A stretch of 64,000 bases of DNA from Roseiarcus sp963765375 (GTDB lineage: Bacteria > Pseudomonadota > Alphaproteobacteria > Rhizobiales > Beijerinckiaceae): contig CAVXVZ010000003.1 of NCBI GenBank assembly GCA_963765375.1, positions 558,001 to 622,000 on the forward strand, in the 5' to 3' direction. A program made the translations under genes and the position numbers. Position 1 is the first letter of the stretch. The number at the start of each line of letters is the position of its first letter. The notes beneath the pieces are model-generated. The model was not told the DNA's origin and ran no database searches. It was given only the letters and a program-made list of their open reading frames with translations. Shown in pieces: positions 1 to 9,752 of the stretch.

Positions 1-2
1 CC

Positions 3-422
3 GAGGGAACCACGCGCGAGCAATTCGAGGTCCGCTACGGCGAATACCCGTTCAACGAGATGGGAAAGATGAGCCAATACGCGGACGCCGACGGCTTTGC
101 CGAAGTGGCCGAGGCGCCGACCGGGTTCATGGCCATCAAGCGCCATGTGTTCTATAAGATGATGCAGCGTTATCCGGAACTCAATTACGTCCCAGACGGG
201 CCGCCGCCTCATCCGCAGGCGCATCTGCACTGGCTATTCTTCGACTGCATGGTCGATCCGGACTCGCGCCGCTATCTTTCTGAAGACTTCGCTTTCTGCC
301 GGCGCTGGCGCGACATGGGCGGCAAGGTTTATGTCGACCTCAACTCAAGGCTTCAGCATGCGGGCCAGCACCTCTACCGCGGCGACCTGATCGAGAGTCT
401 CAAAGTGCAGAATCGCTGGTGA
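3..422 (+). CDS. Glycosyltransferase-like protein, C-terminal part
   Basis: The reading frame is open from the window edge, so the N-terminus is missing; the visible part is 139 codons ending at TGA 420-422. The C-terminal region has a motif reading SEDFAFCRRWRDMGG followed by VYVDLNSRLQHAG. This resembles the acidic and GD/W-type end of GT-A-fold glycosyltransferases and exopolysaccharide-associated proteins, where an SED triplet near the C-terminus contributes to catalysis. That assignment is from pattern only. The gene lies outside the island and would lie next to the tRNA-Ser gene in the uninterrupted chromosome. Substrate is unknown. Confidence 0.55.
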   Translation, partial: EGTTREQFEVRYGEYPFNEMGKMSQYADADGFAEVAEAPTGFMAIKRHVFYKMMQRYPELNYVPDGPPPHPQAHLHWLFFDCMVDPDSRRYLSEDFAFCRRWRDMGGKVYVDLNSRLQHAGQHLYRGDLIESLKVQNRW

Positions 423-464
423 GGCCTTGGCCTCAAATATATTTGTGAATCAATAACTTAACTC

Positions 465-479
465 GTGGCGGAGGGGGCG
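465..479. other. Left attachment-site repeat (attL core)
   Basis: The sequence GTGGCGGAGGGGGCG is identical to the last bases, on the minus strand, of the tRNA-Ser gene at 57201-57215. No tRNA body continues beyond it here, so it is a displaced tRNA tail. It lies 177 bp upstream of the integrase start. Confidence 0.9.
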
Positions 480-609
480 TCCGCCTTTCTAGAGTCCACG
501 TGGGTTTCATCGTGTCTCTATGAGAGCAGCTAATATGCTGATTTAGTTGTTGTTATCCTATAGGCCGTCTACCATGGTCCCTTGACGGCTCCCCCAAGCA
601 CACTCTATT

Positions 610-630
610 ATTGGGGCCGGGATTGGGGCC
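610..630. repeat. Left paired ATTGGGGCC repeat, candidate integrase arm sites
   Basis: Two copies of ATTGGGGCC lie 12 bp apart (610-618 and 622-630). The same pair with the same spacing occurs at 57126-57146 just inside the other end of the island. Direct repeats near both att sites are the usual form of arm-type binding sites for tyrosine integrases. The function is inferred. Confidence 0.6.
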
Positions 631-656
631 GATGGGTTTGACGGAGGTTGGCGGGC

Positions 657-1871
657 ATGGCGCGGGCGATCCAAAAGCTCACGGCGCGGGCGGCCGAGAC
701 GATTTCGAAACCGGGCCGGCACTCGGATGGGGGTGGACTCTATCTTTCGATTTCAGGCGACGGCCGGCGGCGCTGGGTTTTCCTCTACACGTGGCGCGGA
801 AAGCTGCGAGAGGCGGGATTAGGCTCGGCTGCCAAGGGCGGCGTGTCATTGAAAACGGTGCGCGAAAAGGCGGCGGCGGGTCGCTCGTTGGTCGAGGCGG
901 GTCTCGATCCGATTGTCGAATGGAACAAGCCGGATGCTGCGCAGGTCCCGACATTCGGCAGGATGGCCGACGACTACCTCGCCACGCATGAGACCGGCTT
1001 TCGTAACGAAAAGCACAAGGCGCAGTGGCGCATGACGCTGACGCGCTATTGCGAGCCCATGCGGTCAACGCCCGTCGACGAGGTGGACACGGAAGCTGTG
1101 CTTTCAGTTCTGAAGCCGCTATGGGCGCGGGCACCGGAAACTGCGTCGCGCCTTCGCGGCCGCATAGAAGCCGTCCTGGACGCCGCCAAGGCGCGCGGCT
1201 TCATTGATCGCAACCAAGCCAACCCGGCCTGCTGGCGCGGCCATTTGGACAAGCTCTTGCCGAAGCGAGCCAAGCTTACGCGCGGCCATCACGCAGCAAT
1301 GCCCTACGCCGACGTGGGCGCTTTCATCAGGGAGCTTCGACGGCGACCCGCGATGGCCGCCCGAGCGCTTGAGTTCTGCATTCTGACGGCGGCGCGCTCG
1401 GGCGAGGCGCTGGCGGCGCGTTGGTCCGAATGCGACCTTGATGGCAAGGTTTGGACGGTCCCACCCGAGCGCACCAAGGCGGCCCGCGAACATCGCATTC
1501 CGTTGTCCGATCGCGCGCTCGCGATCCTCGGGGAAATGCGCGCTTGGCGGAGAGGCGATTATGTGTTCGCTGGCCAGCGGCTGGGCCGCCCGTTGTCGGG
1601 AATGGCGTTCGAAATGCTATTGCGGCGGTTCAAGTTGTCCTACACCGCGCACGGCTTCCGCTCATCATTCCGCGACTGGGCGGGCAACGAAACCCACTTC
1701 CCGCGTGAACTAGCCGAGCACGCGCTGGCGCACGCGATCGGCGACAAGGCGGAACAAGCCTATCGACGCAGCGATGCGCTGGCGCGACGGCGTGAGTTGA
1801 TGGAAGCTTGGGCTCAGCATTGCGAGGGCCTCGCGGCAGATAACGTCGTGGCATTCAAGCAGCCAGCGTAA
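657..1871 (+). CDS. int: P4-type tyrosine integrase
   Basis: A 404-aa site-specific recombinase expected to catalyse integration and excision of the island at tRNA-Ser. The N-terminal region (SDGGGLYLSIS, then RWVFLYTWRGK) is the arm-DNA-binding DUF4102 fold. A central SAM-like domain follows, then the catalytic domain with Arg in LTAARSGEALAARWSE, His-x-x-Arg in AHGFRSSFRDWA, and a late Tyr in EQAYRRS. ATG 657 is chosen over the in-frame TTG at 648 because a GGAGG stands about 8 bases upstream. It is the first island gene and points away from attL. The frame is intact, so the island may still be mobile. Confidence 0.95.
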   Translation: MARAIQKLTARAAETISKPGRHSDGGGLYLSISGDGRRRWVFLYTWRGKLREAGLGSAAKGGVSLKTVREKAAAGRSLVEAGLDPIVEWNKPDAAQVPTFGRMADDYLATHETGFRNEKHKAQWRMTLTRYCEPMRSTPVDEVDTEAVLSVLKPLWARAPETASRLRGRIEAVLDAAKARGFIDRNQANPACWRGHLDKLLPKRAKLTRGHHAAMPYADVGAFIRELRRRPAMAARALEFCILTAARSGEALAARWSECDLDGKVWTVPPERTKAAREHRIPLSDRALAILGEMRAWRRGDYVFAGQRLGRPLSGMAFEMLLRRFKLSYTAHGFRSSFRDWAGNETHFPRELAEHALAHAIGDKAEQAYRRSDALARRRELMEAWAQHCEGLAADNVVAFKQPA

Positions 1872-2008
1872 GGGATGCGTCGCGCGAATGAACTGCCGGA
1901 AGCGCAGAAAGCCGATTTTGCCTGAAGGCGCCGGAAGCACCGGCTTGCCAGGCACCTACCCGAGCGCTTCCGCACGGGCTCGAAAAGAGATGAGCTGTTC
2001 GGGTCAAG
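1872..2008. other. Short intergenic stretch
   Basis: Lies between the convergent integrase and metalloprotease-like genes. No gene is seen. Confidence 0.4.
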
Positions 2009-2608
2009 CTACGGTCTTCCGAAGCGCTTTACGAGAGGTCGGAAATTGTTCAGCGCTTCAACCGAAAGTTCAAAATCTTGGCCATAGGCTCTAATCCCAG
2101 AAGCCAAGTGATTTGCTAGTTTGTGTATGATCTTTCCCTCTGCAAGCACTATCGCTTCCGTCTTACCCAACAGAGTTAAATCAAGATCGGTTAACTCTTT
2201 TTGCGTTCGTTCTAGTGCTTGCGTTTCAGGATACTTGATATTGCGGAGTATGTTGATCAATTCGCGTACTTTTGCGTGATCTCGCGCAGATCCAGTCTTC
2301 AAGTATTCAATAGCCTTAGGTTGGTCAATCACACCCTCCGACATAGCCTCAGCCAGCGTCCCAGCGTATAGCACTTGCACGCGTCTCTCAAGGTAGTCGG
2401 CCACGTCATCTACGCTTGTTAGTGCGGTCGCGAGCTCGACGCCCGCGCCTCCGCGGTGATCAATAGGAAAATCGATCCTTATCGAGCAAGGCCCAGCCCT
2501 AAAGCCCAAAACTCTTGCAGTGACGTAGTGGCCTGCTTCATGACGTGCCACTCGAAGCGCACGTGCCCTTCCGTCTTCGTCGTAAGGAGGCACCCACATA
2601 CGCTCCAC
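2009..2608 (-). CDS. M41-like (FtsH-type) zinc metallopeptidase domain protein
   Basis: The 199-aa protein has an HEAGH zinc-protease motif at about residues 23-27, in the context VARHEAGHYVTARVLGF. This matches the C-terminal peptidase domain of FtsH (family M41). A downstream Asp in SARDHAKV fits the third zinc ligand position of M41. There is no AAA ATPase domain and no transmembrane segment, so it is a stand-alone soluble peptidase domain, as found in other mobile elements. It is divergent from the gene at 2684 and convergent with the integrase. The substrate is unknown. Confidence 0.7.
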   Translation of the reverse strand: MERMWVPPYDEDGRARALRVARHEAGHYVTARVLGFRAGPCSIRIDFPIDHRGGAGVELATALTSVDDVADYLERRVQVLYAGTLAEAMSEGVIDQPKAIEYLKTGSARDHAKVRELINILRNIKYPETQALERTQKELTDLDLTLLGKTEAIVLAEGKIIHKLANHLASGIRAYGQDFELSVEALNNFRPLVKRFGRP

Positions 2609-2683
2609 TCCTCAGTTGTCCGCGGCAAGCAACGAGTTGTTCAAGCCGGATCAGGCACCTGCTGGTTCCTATTGATTGGCTAA

Positions 2684-3661
2684 ATGATCGGCCGAATTGC
2701 GCAAGATACGCAGACACGGTTTAGTCGCCTCCAAACGGCTTTGGGGCTTCGCGACGAAGCGACGCCGAGCCAGCCAAAACCGATTGAGCACTTCATATTC
2801 CGGGGTATGGAGAACGATTTGGGCCAGCGTGACCTCACTAGAAAGCATGTCCTGCGCCTCGCCGAGGAAGGCCAATGGACGCCCGAGCAAGCGGAAGCAT
2901 GGGCTAAGGACAACAATCAAGCGCCTTTTCAGCAGATACCTGGACCGGGCCAATTTAACCCGGCGAGAGAAACCTATTGGACACTCCTCATGACTCTGGT
3001 ATGGCTTGTCTATCGAGACATGAGCAAAGTGCAAGAAGTGTGGCCAGAATTTCTGGATGCTCACAAGCTATGGTCCTCTCAGAGCCGAGGAGACGGCAAA
3101 TCTGGGTGTTTTTTGGTCGTACCTTCATGTAAGTTAGATTTTAATAAAACTACAGGATATGCACTAGAGCCCGCAGCAGCCCGTACTATACTTAGACAAC
3201 TTCTGAAAGACGGCCGACTTGTAGCGGCTGGACAGGACAACACTAGTGGGAGCCGCCGGAAAATTGAGCCTCATGAGTGGGTGGACACGCGGCCGATTGA
3301 TCTAGAAAAACCAGTGAATGATTTCAATTCCGACCTTTATTACAATGCGGGAGGGCGAAAAGGCGCCACCGGACCGAGATTTTCCCGCGTGTACGTTCTG
3401 GGCAAAGATGTACAAAACCTTTGTCCCGCGACCTGCACCGAACAACGCGCAAGGAGACGGCATTCCAGGCCATCGAAGCCTGAGGCGGCTGCCGCCGCAC
3501 TGGCTCGTCTTTACCCAAACGGGCGGCCTTCGCTAAGCCATGACGAGCTTAGAGTAGTATTACGAGACAATGCGCCCGAGGTTGGGCCGGTCTCGCCACG
3601 GACGATGACGCGCGCGATATCGTCGGCTTGGCGAACTACTGCGCCCAATCGAGCCAACTGA
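2684..3661 (+). CDS. Hypothetical protein with possible C-terminal DNA-binding segment
   Basis: The 325-aa product is not recognised. The N-terminal half is charged with amphipathic helices (for example LRLAEEGQWTPEQAEAWAKD). The middle has an aromatic stretch ending in LVWLVYRD. The last 70 residues (LARLYPNGRPSLSHDELRVV, then VSPRTMTRAISSA) look like a helix-turn-helix of the type seen in island-encoded regulators. The gene is divergent from the M41-like gene with 75 bp between them. No clear ribosome-binding site is seen before ATG 2684, so the start could be a later Met. The position between integrase and excisionase suggests an island-maintenance role, but that is inference. Confidence 0.5.
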   Translation: MIGRIAQDTQTRFSRLQTALGLRDEATPSQPKPIEHFIFRGMENDLGQRDLTRKHVLRLAEEGQWTPEQAEAWAKDNNQAPFQQIPGPGQFNPARETYWTLLMTLVWLVYRDMSKVQEVWPEFLDAHKLWSSQSRGDGKSGCFLVVPSCKLDFNKTTGYALEPAAARTILRQLLKDGRLVAAGQDNTSGSRRKIEPHEWVDTRPIDLEKPVNDFNSDLYYNAGGRKGATGPRFSRVYVLGKDVQNLCPATCTEQRARRRHSRPSKPEAAAAALARLYPNGRPSLSHDELRVVLRDNAPEVGPVSPRTMTRAISSAWRTTAPNRAN

Positions 3662-3774
3662 CGCCAAAATTGACCTGGCCCACCTTGGCGCGTGACGGCT
3701 TGAGTTTGATGGATATTTTCAAGGACAGCAGATGACGTACCGCAACAGCCCGGCTCGTCTGGAGATGCCGTCCA

Positions 3775-3964
3775 ATGTCGTCCAAGGTCGAAGAAAAGCG
3801 GCGCGGCCTCTCCGTTAAGGAAGCCTCGCAAAGAGGCGGGTGGTCGCGGGCTATGACCTACCGCTTGATCGCCGCAGGAAAGTTGAAGTCGGTTAGGGTT
3901 CTTGGCCGGCCGCCTAATCACTCCCGAAGCGGTCGACGCCCTTTTGGATGAGGGCGTGACATGA
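3775..3964 (+). pseudogene. AlpA-like excisionase/regulator with a frameshift
   Basis: The start reads MSSKVEEKRRGLSVKEASQR, then WSRAMTYRLIAAGKLKSVRV. This is the winged-helix layout of AlpA/MerR-type excisionases that direct islands to leave the chromosome. In the original frame it ends early at 3951. One extra base around 3916-3920 moves the expected ending (RLITPEAVDALLDEGVT) into the next frame, which stops at 3964. With that base removed, a 62-63-aa AlpA protein is restored. The +1 break is either a mutation or an assembly error. Small size kept it from standing out. Confidence 0.65.
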
Positions 3965-4177
3965 GGGCAATCGAACAGCCCCCCGGCCCGCCGATTGCTC
4001 CCCTACCCTAAACGCCCGGAGACAACCGGACATGAGGCCGCCGCCCTTTGTCGGAGCCTGGCCGTCGACGTTTTCGCGCCGCTCCGCGCCCAACGCCGCC
4101 CTCGTCGGACTTAACTAAATCCCTTGGAGACGCTAACGGCGATTCAGCGTCAAAGTAGCAAGTGAAAGGTGAAATAA
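3965..4177. other. Intergenic region before the SSB-tail gene
   Basis: No gene is seen apart from a 16-codon reading frame starting at ATG 3961, which overlaps the excisionase end and stops early. A purine-rich GAAAGGTG lies a few bases before ATG 4178 and would serve as its ribosome-binding site. Confidence 0.4.
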
Positions 4178-4531
4178 ATGAGGATCTCGACTGCTTTCCC
4201 GAGTGAATATCTTAGGGCCACAGACCTTCAGGGGCACCAGGTTCCTGTGAAGATTTCACGCGCCGAAATGCGCGATGTTGGGGATGGTCAGAAGCCCGTT
4301 CTGTACTTCGAGGGCAAGGAGAGGGGCCTGATCCTCAACAAAACGAATTCCAACATCATCGCCGCCGTCTACGGTGACGAGACCGAGGAATGGAAGGGCG
4401 AAGAAATCGTCCTCTTCGAAACGATGGTCGACTTCCAGGGAAGGCAGGTTCCGGCAATTCGTTGCCGGATTCCGCCCCGCAAGCCGCAGAAGCCGCCGCA
4501 TGAAGAGATCAACGACGAAATTCCCTTTTGA
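4178..4531 (+). CDS. Small island protein with SSB-like C-terminal tip
   Basis: The 117-aa protein is rich in beta-strand-like segments (VLYFEGKERGLILNKTNSN, EEIVLFETMVDFQGRQVPAI), compatible with a small OB-like barrel. It ends in a proline-rich linker followed by EINDEIPF. That tip closely resembles the acidic-hydrophobic tail of bacterial SSB (DDDIPF type), which docks SSB onto replication and repair enzymes. It lies directly upstream of the primase/helicase genes. I infer a single-strand-binding or SSB-mimicking replication factor; the fold has not been tested. Ribosome-binding site GAAAGGTG precedes the start. Confidence 0.6.
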   Translation: MRISTAFPSEYLRATDLQGHQVPVKISRAEMRDVGDGQKPVLYFEGKERGLILNKTNSNIIAAVYGDETEEWKGEEIVLFETMVDFQGRQVPAIRCRIPPRKPQKPPHEEINDEIPF

Positions 4532-4734
4532 CATGGGAGAAAAGGCAGAAGGCTTACCACTCGGCCTCTCAGTTCTTAATTGACGACACTTTGTCTTAGA
4601 GGCCAGCTTCGTCTTAGAGGCCAGCTTTTTGGTGATCAAAATTGGCCCGAACTAATAGCGGGCCGAAACGCGCCATTTTCCGAAGATTGTCGACCCCGGT
4701 CTGCGGGGCACTCAAAAGCAGGAGAGCGGACGCC

Positions 4735-5629
4735 ATGAACGCTGAGACCGTCGCCAAAGCGCTCGGCGGCCGGAAGACGGGACGCGGCTGGGTCGCGCAC
4801 TGTCCTGCACATGACGACCGCAATCCGAGATCTCGCGATCTGTGACGCGGAAGACGGCAAAGTGTTGGTGCATTGCCACGCTGGCTGCCACCCGCACGAT
4901 GTCATCGCGGCCCTGAGAGCGCGCGGTTTGTTGGATGCCGCGGAGCGCGGACAGTGTCGCCGTGCCCAACGGCGCAACGTCGCCGCGCCGCAGCCGGACA
5001 AATATCCGGTTGAGCGGAGCACCGCCGCGCTCGCTATTTGGCAATCCTCCAAGCCAACACCCGGATCGGCAGTCGAGACCTATCTCGCTTCGCGAGGCAT
5101 CGATCCGCCGCTTGCCAACTCGCTGCGATTCCATCCCGCTCTAAAGCACCCATCAGGGGGCCTCTGGCCGGCAATGGTGGCTTTGGTGACAAACGGCCCC
5201 GACGCAACCCCTGTCGCCATTCATCGCACCTTCCTAGCCCGCAATGGCGCCGGAAAAGCGCCCGTCGACCCGGAGAAAATGATGCTCGGTCCCTGCCGCG
5301 GCGGCGCGGTTCGTCTCGCCGAGCCTCGCGACGTTCTCATGGTTGGCGAAGGTATCGAGACCTGCCTCGCGGCGACGATCGCGACCGGACGTCCCGCATG
5401 GGCGGCGCTATCGACTTCGGGCCTGCGCGCTCTCGACTTGCCCAACTACCTCCAGGACGTAATCGTGCTGGCCGACGGCGATGAAACAGGCGAAGCAGCG
5501 GCGCGGGATTGCGCAATGCGCTGGAAGCGCCAGGGCCGACGAGTGCGCATCGCCCGCCCTCCTCCGGGCATGGATTTCAATGACATGCTTTTGAACCGCG
5601 CGGTCGCTGTCGCGGAGAGCGCGCGATGA
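4735..5629 (+). pseudogene. DNA primase (zinc-ribbon plus Toprim), frameshifted
   Basis: The first reading frame from ATG 4735 carries the start of a CHC2-type zinc ribbon (GWVAHCPAHDDRNP). It stops at 4845. The second frame continues with VLVHCHAGCHPHD, completing the four cysteine/histidine ligands. It then reads through a Toprim domain (DVLMVGEGIETCLAA, later DVIVLADGDETGEAAARDC) to 5629. A single extra base near 4826-4834 separates the halves. Intact it would be about 297 aa, the usual size for island primases that make RNA primers for element replication. It overlaps the next gene by 4 bp (ATGA), as in an operon. The ribosome-binding site AGGAGAG lies upstream of ATG 4735. Confidence 0.75.
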
Positions 5630-7670
5630 AGAATGACCACGACGACGGAGCCCGTGGCGCCAAAGACCTAATCGCCGAGACCATTGACGGAGCCGAGGAT
5701 GTTCTCGATCCTCTGGAAGATTTGGTCGCGAAATTAACTACCAATCCGGGCGCCGCCTTCACGTCCGAGGCGCTGGAGCAGCTTGCAGCGTTGAAGAAAG
5801 ATGACCGGGCCGCTTTCGAAGCGTTGCGGGCGCGGCTGAAGAAGGCGGGCTGCCGGGTCTCCACGCTTGATGAATTAATCGCCCAGCAAAGCGGGGAAAT
5901 CGGCAACGGTCGGAAGCAGGCTGACATCCTCGTTGACCTCGCGAGCGAGGTAGAGCTTTTTCATACGTCAGACGGGAGCAGCTTCGCGGACATCAACGTC
6001 AAGGGCCATCGCGAAACTTGGCCTATTCGGTCGAAGGGATTTCCGCCTTTGGCTTACTCGACGCTTCTTCGAGGCGACCGGAGGCGCGCCGAATTCAGAG
6101 GCGCTGAAATCGGCGTTCACTTTTATCGAGGCGAAGGCTCACTTCGATGCACCCGAGCGGGTCGTCTATGTGCGCGTCGGAGAGCAGGACGGAAAACTCT
6201 ATCTTGACCTTTGCGACCAAAGCTGGCGCGCCGTCGAAATCGATCAAGACGGTTGGCGCGTCGTCGACAATCCTCCGGCGCGATTTCGTCGCGCGGCCGG
6301 GATGAAGACGCTTCCGGCGCCCATACAAGGTGGCTCAGTCGAGTCTCTCCGCGCGTTCCTGAACGTCCGCTCCCACCATGACTTCATTCTCATCGTCGCG
6401 TGGGCCTTGGCCGTATTGCGCAACCGCGGTCCATACCCGGCGCTCGCGCTGTCGGGTGAACAGGGGTCGGCGAAGTCGACCGCCGCGCGAAATCTTGAAA
6501 GGATTGCTTGATCCGAACGCCGCGCCTCTGCGGGCCCTGCCGCGCGAGGATCGCGACTTGTTCATCACCGCCAACAACGGCCACGTCCTCGTGTTCGACA
6601 ACGTGTCGGGCCTGCCAACGTGGATCTCCGACATGCTTTGCCGCCTCTCGACGGGGGGCGGCTTCGCTGTTCGACAGCTCTTTACCGATCAAGACGAAGT
6701 GCTTTTCGACGCGACACGGCCAGTCATCCTGAACGGCATCGAGGACCTCGTGACGCGGCCCGATCTCGCCGATCGCGCCCTCCTCTTGACGCTCGAACCC
6801 ATACCCGAAGAGCAGCGTCGGCCAGAGGCAGAAATCTGGACGGCGTTCGAGGCGGAGCATCCACGAATTCTCGGCGCGCTGCTCGACGCTGTGGTCGTGG
6901 GACTGCGGCGCCTGCCCGAAATCCGCCTTCCAAGATTGCCGCGCATGGCCGACTTCGCCCTCTGGGCGACCGCCTGCGAGGCGGCGCTTTGGCCATCGGG
7001 CGCCTTCTGGTTGGCCTACGCCGGCAACCTCGCCCAGGCAGTCGACGCCGTCATCGAAGCCGATCCGGTCGCCTCGGCCGTGCGCGCGCTGATGAAGACG
7101 TGGACGGAATGGAAGGGAACGGCCTCGCAGCTTCTGACCACCCTCGAATTGGAAGCGGGCGAGCGAGCCGCCAGGTCTAAGGCATGGCCGCAGAGTTCGA
7201 GGGCGCTCTCCGGTCGGCTGCGGCGGGCGGCGACCGCCCTCCGCAGAACCGGAGTCGATGTGGTCTTCGAGCGCGAAGGCCACGAACGCACCCGCACCGT
7301 CATCATCCGCGCGGCATCTTCTCTTTCGGCGAATAATGAAGCAGGGAATTGTGCGGCCGCATCGTCCGCGTCAGAGGCGAGAGCGAAAGATATCAATAGT
7401 GTGGCTGCGAACGGTTTGCGGACGCAAAATCAGCCCGGCGGACGGAAGACGGGCGATGCGGACGCAAAACCGGTGAGGCGAGCAGTTTACGGACGCACCT
7501 CGTCCAACCAACCGTCCGCGCCTAACTCATTGGAAGCACTGCCTTCCGTCTGGCCTGCTAATTCTGTGGACGATGCGGACGCAAGTAGTCCTACTCATTT
7601 TGGCCCGAGAGAAGACGGCATCCGGACGGAGAAGGCACCGGCCGATCGGCTCAGTCGGGGTCGTCTGTGA
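5626..7670 (+). pseudogene. Island replication helicase-like ATPase, two frameshifts
   Basis: Three consecutive frames make one protein of about 680 aa. Part 1 (5626 to about 6040) is an acidic N-terminal region. Part 2 (to about 6500) carries the Walker A motif GEQGSAKST. Part 3 continues with VLVFDNVSGLP (Walker B-like) and LLLTLEPIPEEQR, which resemble SF3/DUF927-associated helicase ATPases of mobile elements. The breaks are one extra base at about 6040 (in a TTT run) and one at about 6492 (in an AAA run). Repairing both joins KGF to RLWLTRRFF and STAAR to ILKGLLDPN. The C-terminal 130 residues are low-complexity and probably disordered. The expected role is unwinding at the island origin with the upstream primase. 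Confidence 0.7.
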
Positions 7671-8137
7671 GCGCGCTCGAAGCCCTTCAAGCGGCGCACG
7701 CCGCTGGCCTTAGGCTCGCGGTCAGCGGCGAGTGGCTCGACTACGCCGCGCCGAAAGAGCCGTCCACGGCCGTCATCGCCATGCTCAAGCGCCATAAGCT
7801 AGAGGTGATGCGCCTGCTCGCGGTCCGGGACGCCGCAGAGGTAGCTGAAAAGGCCTCAGCCCCGCCGGACTGCAGTCCCCAACAATGGCAAGCCGCGGTC
7901 GAAGGCGCTCGACGCTTCGTCGCCGACGGGTGGTCGGACAAGGCAGCGCTTATGGGCTGGACTGCAGACGAGCTTTACCGCGCGCCTCCTGTTTGGAGCC
8001 GCATCGACCTTTGCGGCGTAGCGCTGCTCATCGGCGACAGGCGCGTCGTCGCGGTGACAGAAGCCAGTATCGTCATTGAGACGCCTAGCGGCTCGCGGCT
8101 TAGGTTTCGCCGCCTCGGCCGAGAGCATCTGGCGTGA
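7667..8137 (+). CDS. TubC_N-like docking-domain protein
   Basis: The 156-aa protein begins at GTG 7667, overlapping the helicase stop codon (GTGA), so it is translationally coupled. Residues 4-50 (SALEALQAAHAAGLRLAVSG, then WLDYAAPKEP, then LKRHKLEVMRLLA) follow the pattern of TubC N-terminal docking domains. In mobile elements such domains often follow a primase/helicase pair. The rest has a segment VALLIGDRRVVAVTEASIVI, perhaps a small beta domain. The position implies a replication accessory role; no catalytic motif is seen. Confidence 0.6.
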   Translation: MSALEALQAAHAAGLRLAVSGEWLDYAAPKEPSTAVIAMLKRHKLEVMRLLAVRDAAEVAEKASAPPDCSPQQWQAAVEGARRFVADGWSDKAALMGWTADELYRAPPVWSRIDLCGVALLIGDRRVVAVTEASIVIETPSGSRLRFRRLGREHLA

Positions 8138-8249
8138 CCACAACAGCCGCTTCTCATTATAAGGAAGCAACACGATGACCCGAGCGAAGCGCGCCATCCG
8201 CGCCGCGGAGAAAGAAAGCGCGACGGCCCAAGCCAAGCTTGGAGTCTGT

Positions 8250-8637
8250 CCGGGAACTTTGATGTGGGATTGCATAGTTTTCGCAGCGCGAGGCGGAGGA
8301 AGGCGAGCGCCTTGTGGTTGAGGCACTCCCAGTCTTTGGTCAATCTTCGGCAGCGGCCAAGCCAGGCAAGAGTGCGTTCGATGATCCAGCGATTGGGAAG
8401 GACGACGAAGCTCTTTGGCCTGATCCGGCCGCGTGCCGATCTCAACCAGCACAGCCGGCAGGGTTCGTTGGATTGCGCCCTTGCATTGCGGCCCTTGATC
8501 CCGCAGCCGCCGTCGGCGAAAAGCCGCGTCAGGAACGGGAAGGCACCGAATAAGGTCGCCATGAGCAGGGCCGCGCCATCGCAGTCTTGGACGTCGGCGG
8601 CCTGCCAAGCGGGCGGACCACCATCTGGAGCCTGTCA
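8250..8637 (-). pseudogene. IS5-family transposase remnant
   Basis: Minus-strand translation gives LLMATLFGAFPFLTRLFADG, then FVVLPNRWIIERTLAWLGRC, then TKDWECLNHKALAFLRLAL. This is the C-terminal catalytic part of an IS5-type DDE transposase, with the late Glu in the IIERTLAW motif. The N-terminal half is absent and the frame is disturbed. The fragment lies just after a small plus-strand reading frame (ATG 8175, MTRAKRAIRAAEKESA) that it appears to have truncated. Confidence 0.75.
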
Positions 8638-8704
8638 GAAACCCTATTTGCGGGTTCACGATGTTCATGCTATGTTCGCCACGCCTAATGCACCAATCGA
8701 GCGC

Positions 8705-9265
8705 ATGCCTGCTAATAAAACTGGAAGACAACAGAACCGTTTCCCGCCTGGCGTCTCCGGCAACCCGGCTGGACGACCCAAGGGCGCGCGAAACAAGACG
8801 ACTATGGCGGCCCAGGCATTGCTCGATGGCGAGGGCGAAGAGCTGACGCGCAAGGCAATTGAGATGGCGCGTGCCGGCGACACCGTCGCATTGCGGCTTT
8901 GCCTCGACCGAATTCTTCCTCCACGTCGTGAGCGGCTCGTGTACATTGACCTACCGGATATGGCGGGCGCACACGACGTTGCTCCGATTCTTGCGGCGAT
9001 CATCAAAGCGGTGGCGGCCGGGGAGCTAACGCCGTCGGAAGGAAAGGCGTTGAGCGAGATGGTCGCCGCTTACACCAGCGTGCGCGCTGCGGTTGACGCT
9101 GGTCCGGAAAACTCCCGTCAAGTCGAAATCGAAATTGCTGCAGCGGGATTTGATCGAAAGCTTGCTGACCGGGTCAGGGCTGCGCTGGCGATGCAAAACG
9201 CCGCAGGCAACATGGGCGAGGTCGAGGAAAATTTAGGCCCAAAAGATCGGGACAATACAGCGTAA
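8705..9265 (+). CDS. DUF5681 domain protein
   Basis: The 186-aa protein begins near MPANKTGRQQNRFPPGVSGN and continues PAGRPKGARNKTTMAAQ, the signature of DUF5681. Proteins of this family occur widely in alphaproteobacterial phages and islands; their function is unknown. ATG 8705 is preferred, although ATG 8672 is in frame; the longer upstream frame only reads through IS debris. A truncated second copy of the same family lies at 40170-40439. The C-terminal part is helical and ends in an acidic tail. Confidence 0.75.
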   Translation: MPANKTGRQQNRFPPGVSGNPAGRPKGARNKTTMAAQALLDGEGEELTRKAIEMARAGDTVALRLCLDRILPPRRERLVYIDLPDMAGAHDVAPILAAIIKAVAAGELTPSEGKALSEMVAAYTSVRAAVDAGPENSRQVEIEIAAAGFDRKLADRVRAALAMQNAAGNMGEVEENLGPKDRDNTA

Positions 9266-9517
9266 TATATAAGCCCCGACTTGTCCATCAAAGCGGGCTT
9301 TGGCCATGCGGTAGACGCGCTGCTCGTCCGAATCAGCGCATTAACGACATCGTCCATCGTCCGGACGCATAGAGCAGCCGCCTCCGGAGCCCGTCCGCGT
9401 CCCCGAATGACCTCGTACACCCTTGGGGCGGTGACGTGAGTGCGGATCGAGAATGGGGGCCTGGTTTGGGACCGAGCGGGTGGCGCGCTCAATTTGAATA
9501 GGCAAATCTAATCGTTT
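9266..9517. other. Intergenic stretch, no clear gene
   Basis: Minus-strand frames read through part of this stretch (for example VRTMDDVVNALIRTSSAS) but show no start signal or family resemblance. I see nothing I can name. Confidence 0.3.
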
Positions 9518-9752
9518 CTATGCTGACTTGGCGGCTAGCCCCTCGGCCATGGCCTCGTCGTACAGGCGCTCGACGAAGGCGCGTTCCTCCTCGTTGCGAG
9601 CCTGACCCATGAGGTAGGTCGCGGTGCGGCTGAGGTCTTGCTCCCACAACGCCGCGCGGTTAACGCTGCGCGCCGATTTGACGCGTGGGGCAGGGGACGC
9701 GCTGGCGCCTTCTGTAGTGCGGTACGGTTTTGAGACACCCGACTGCGCTTGC

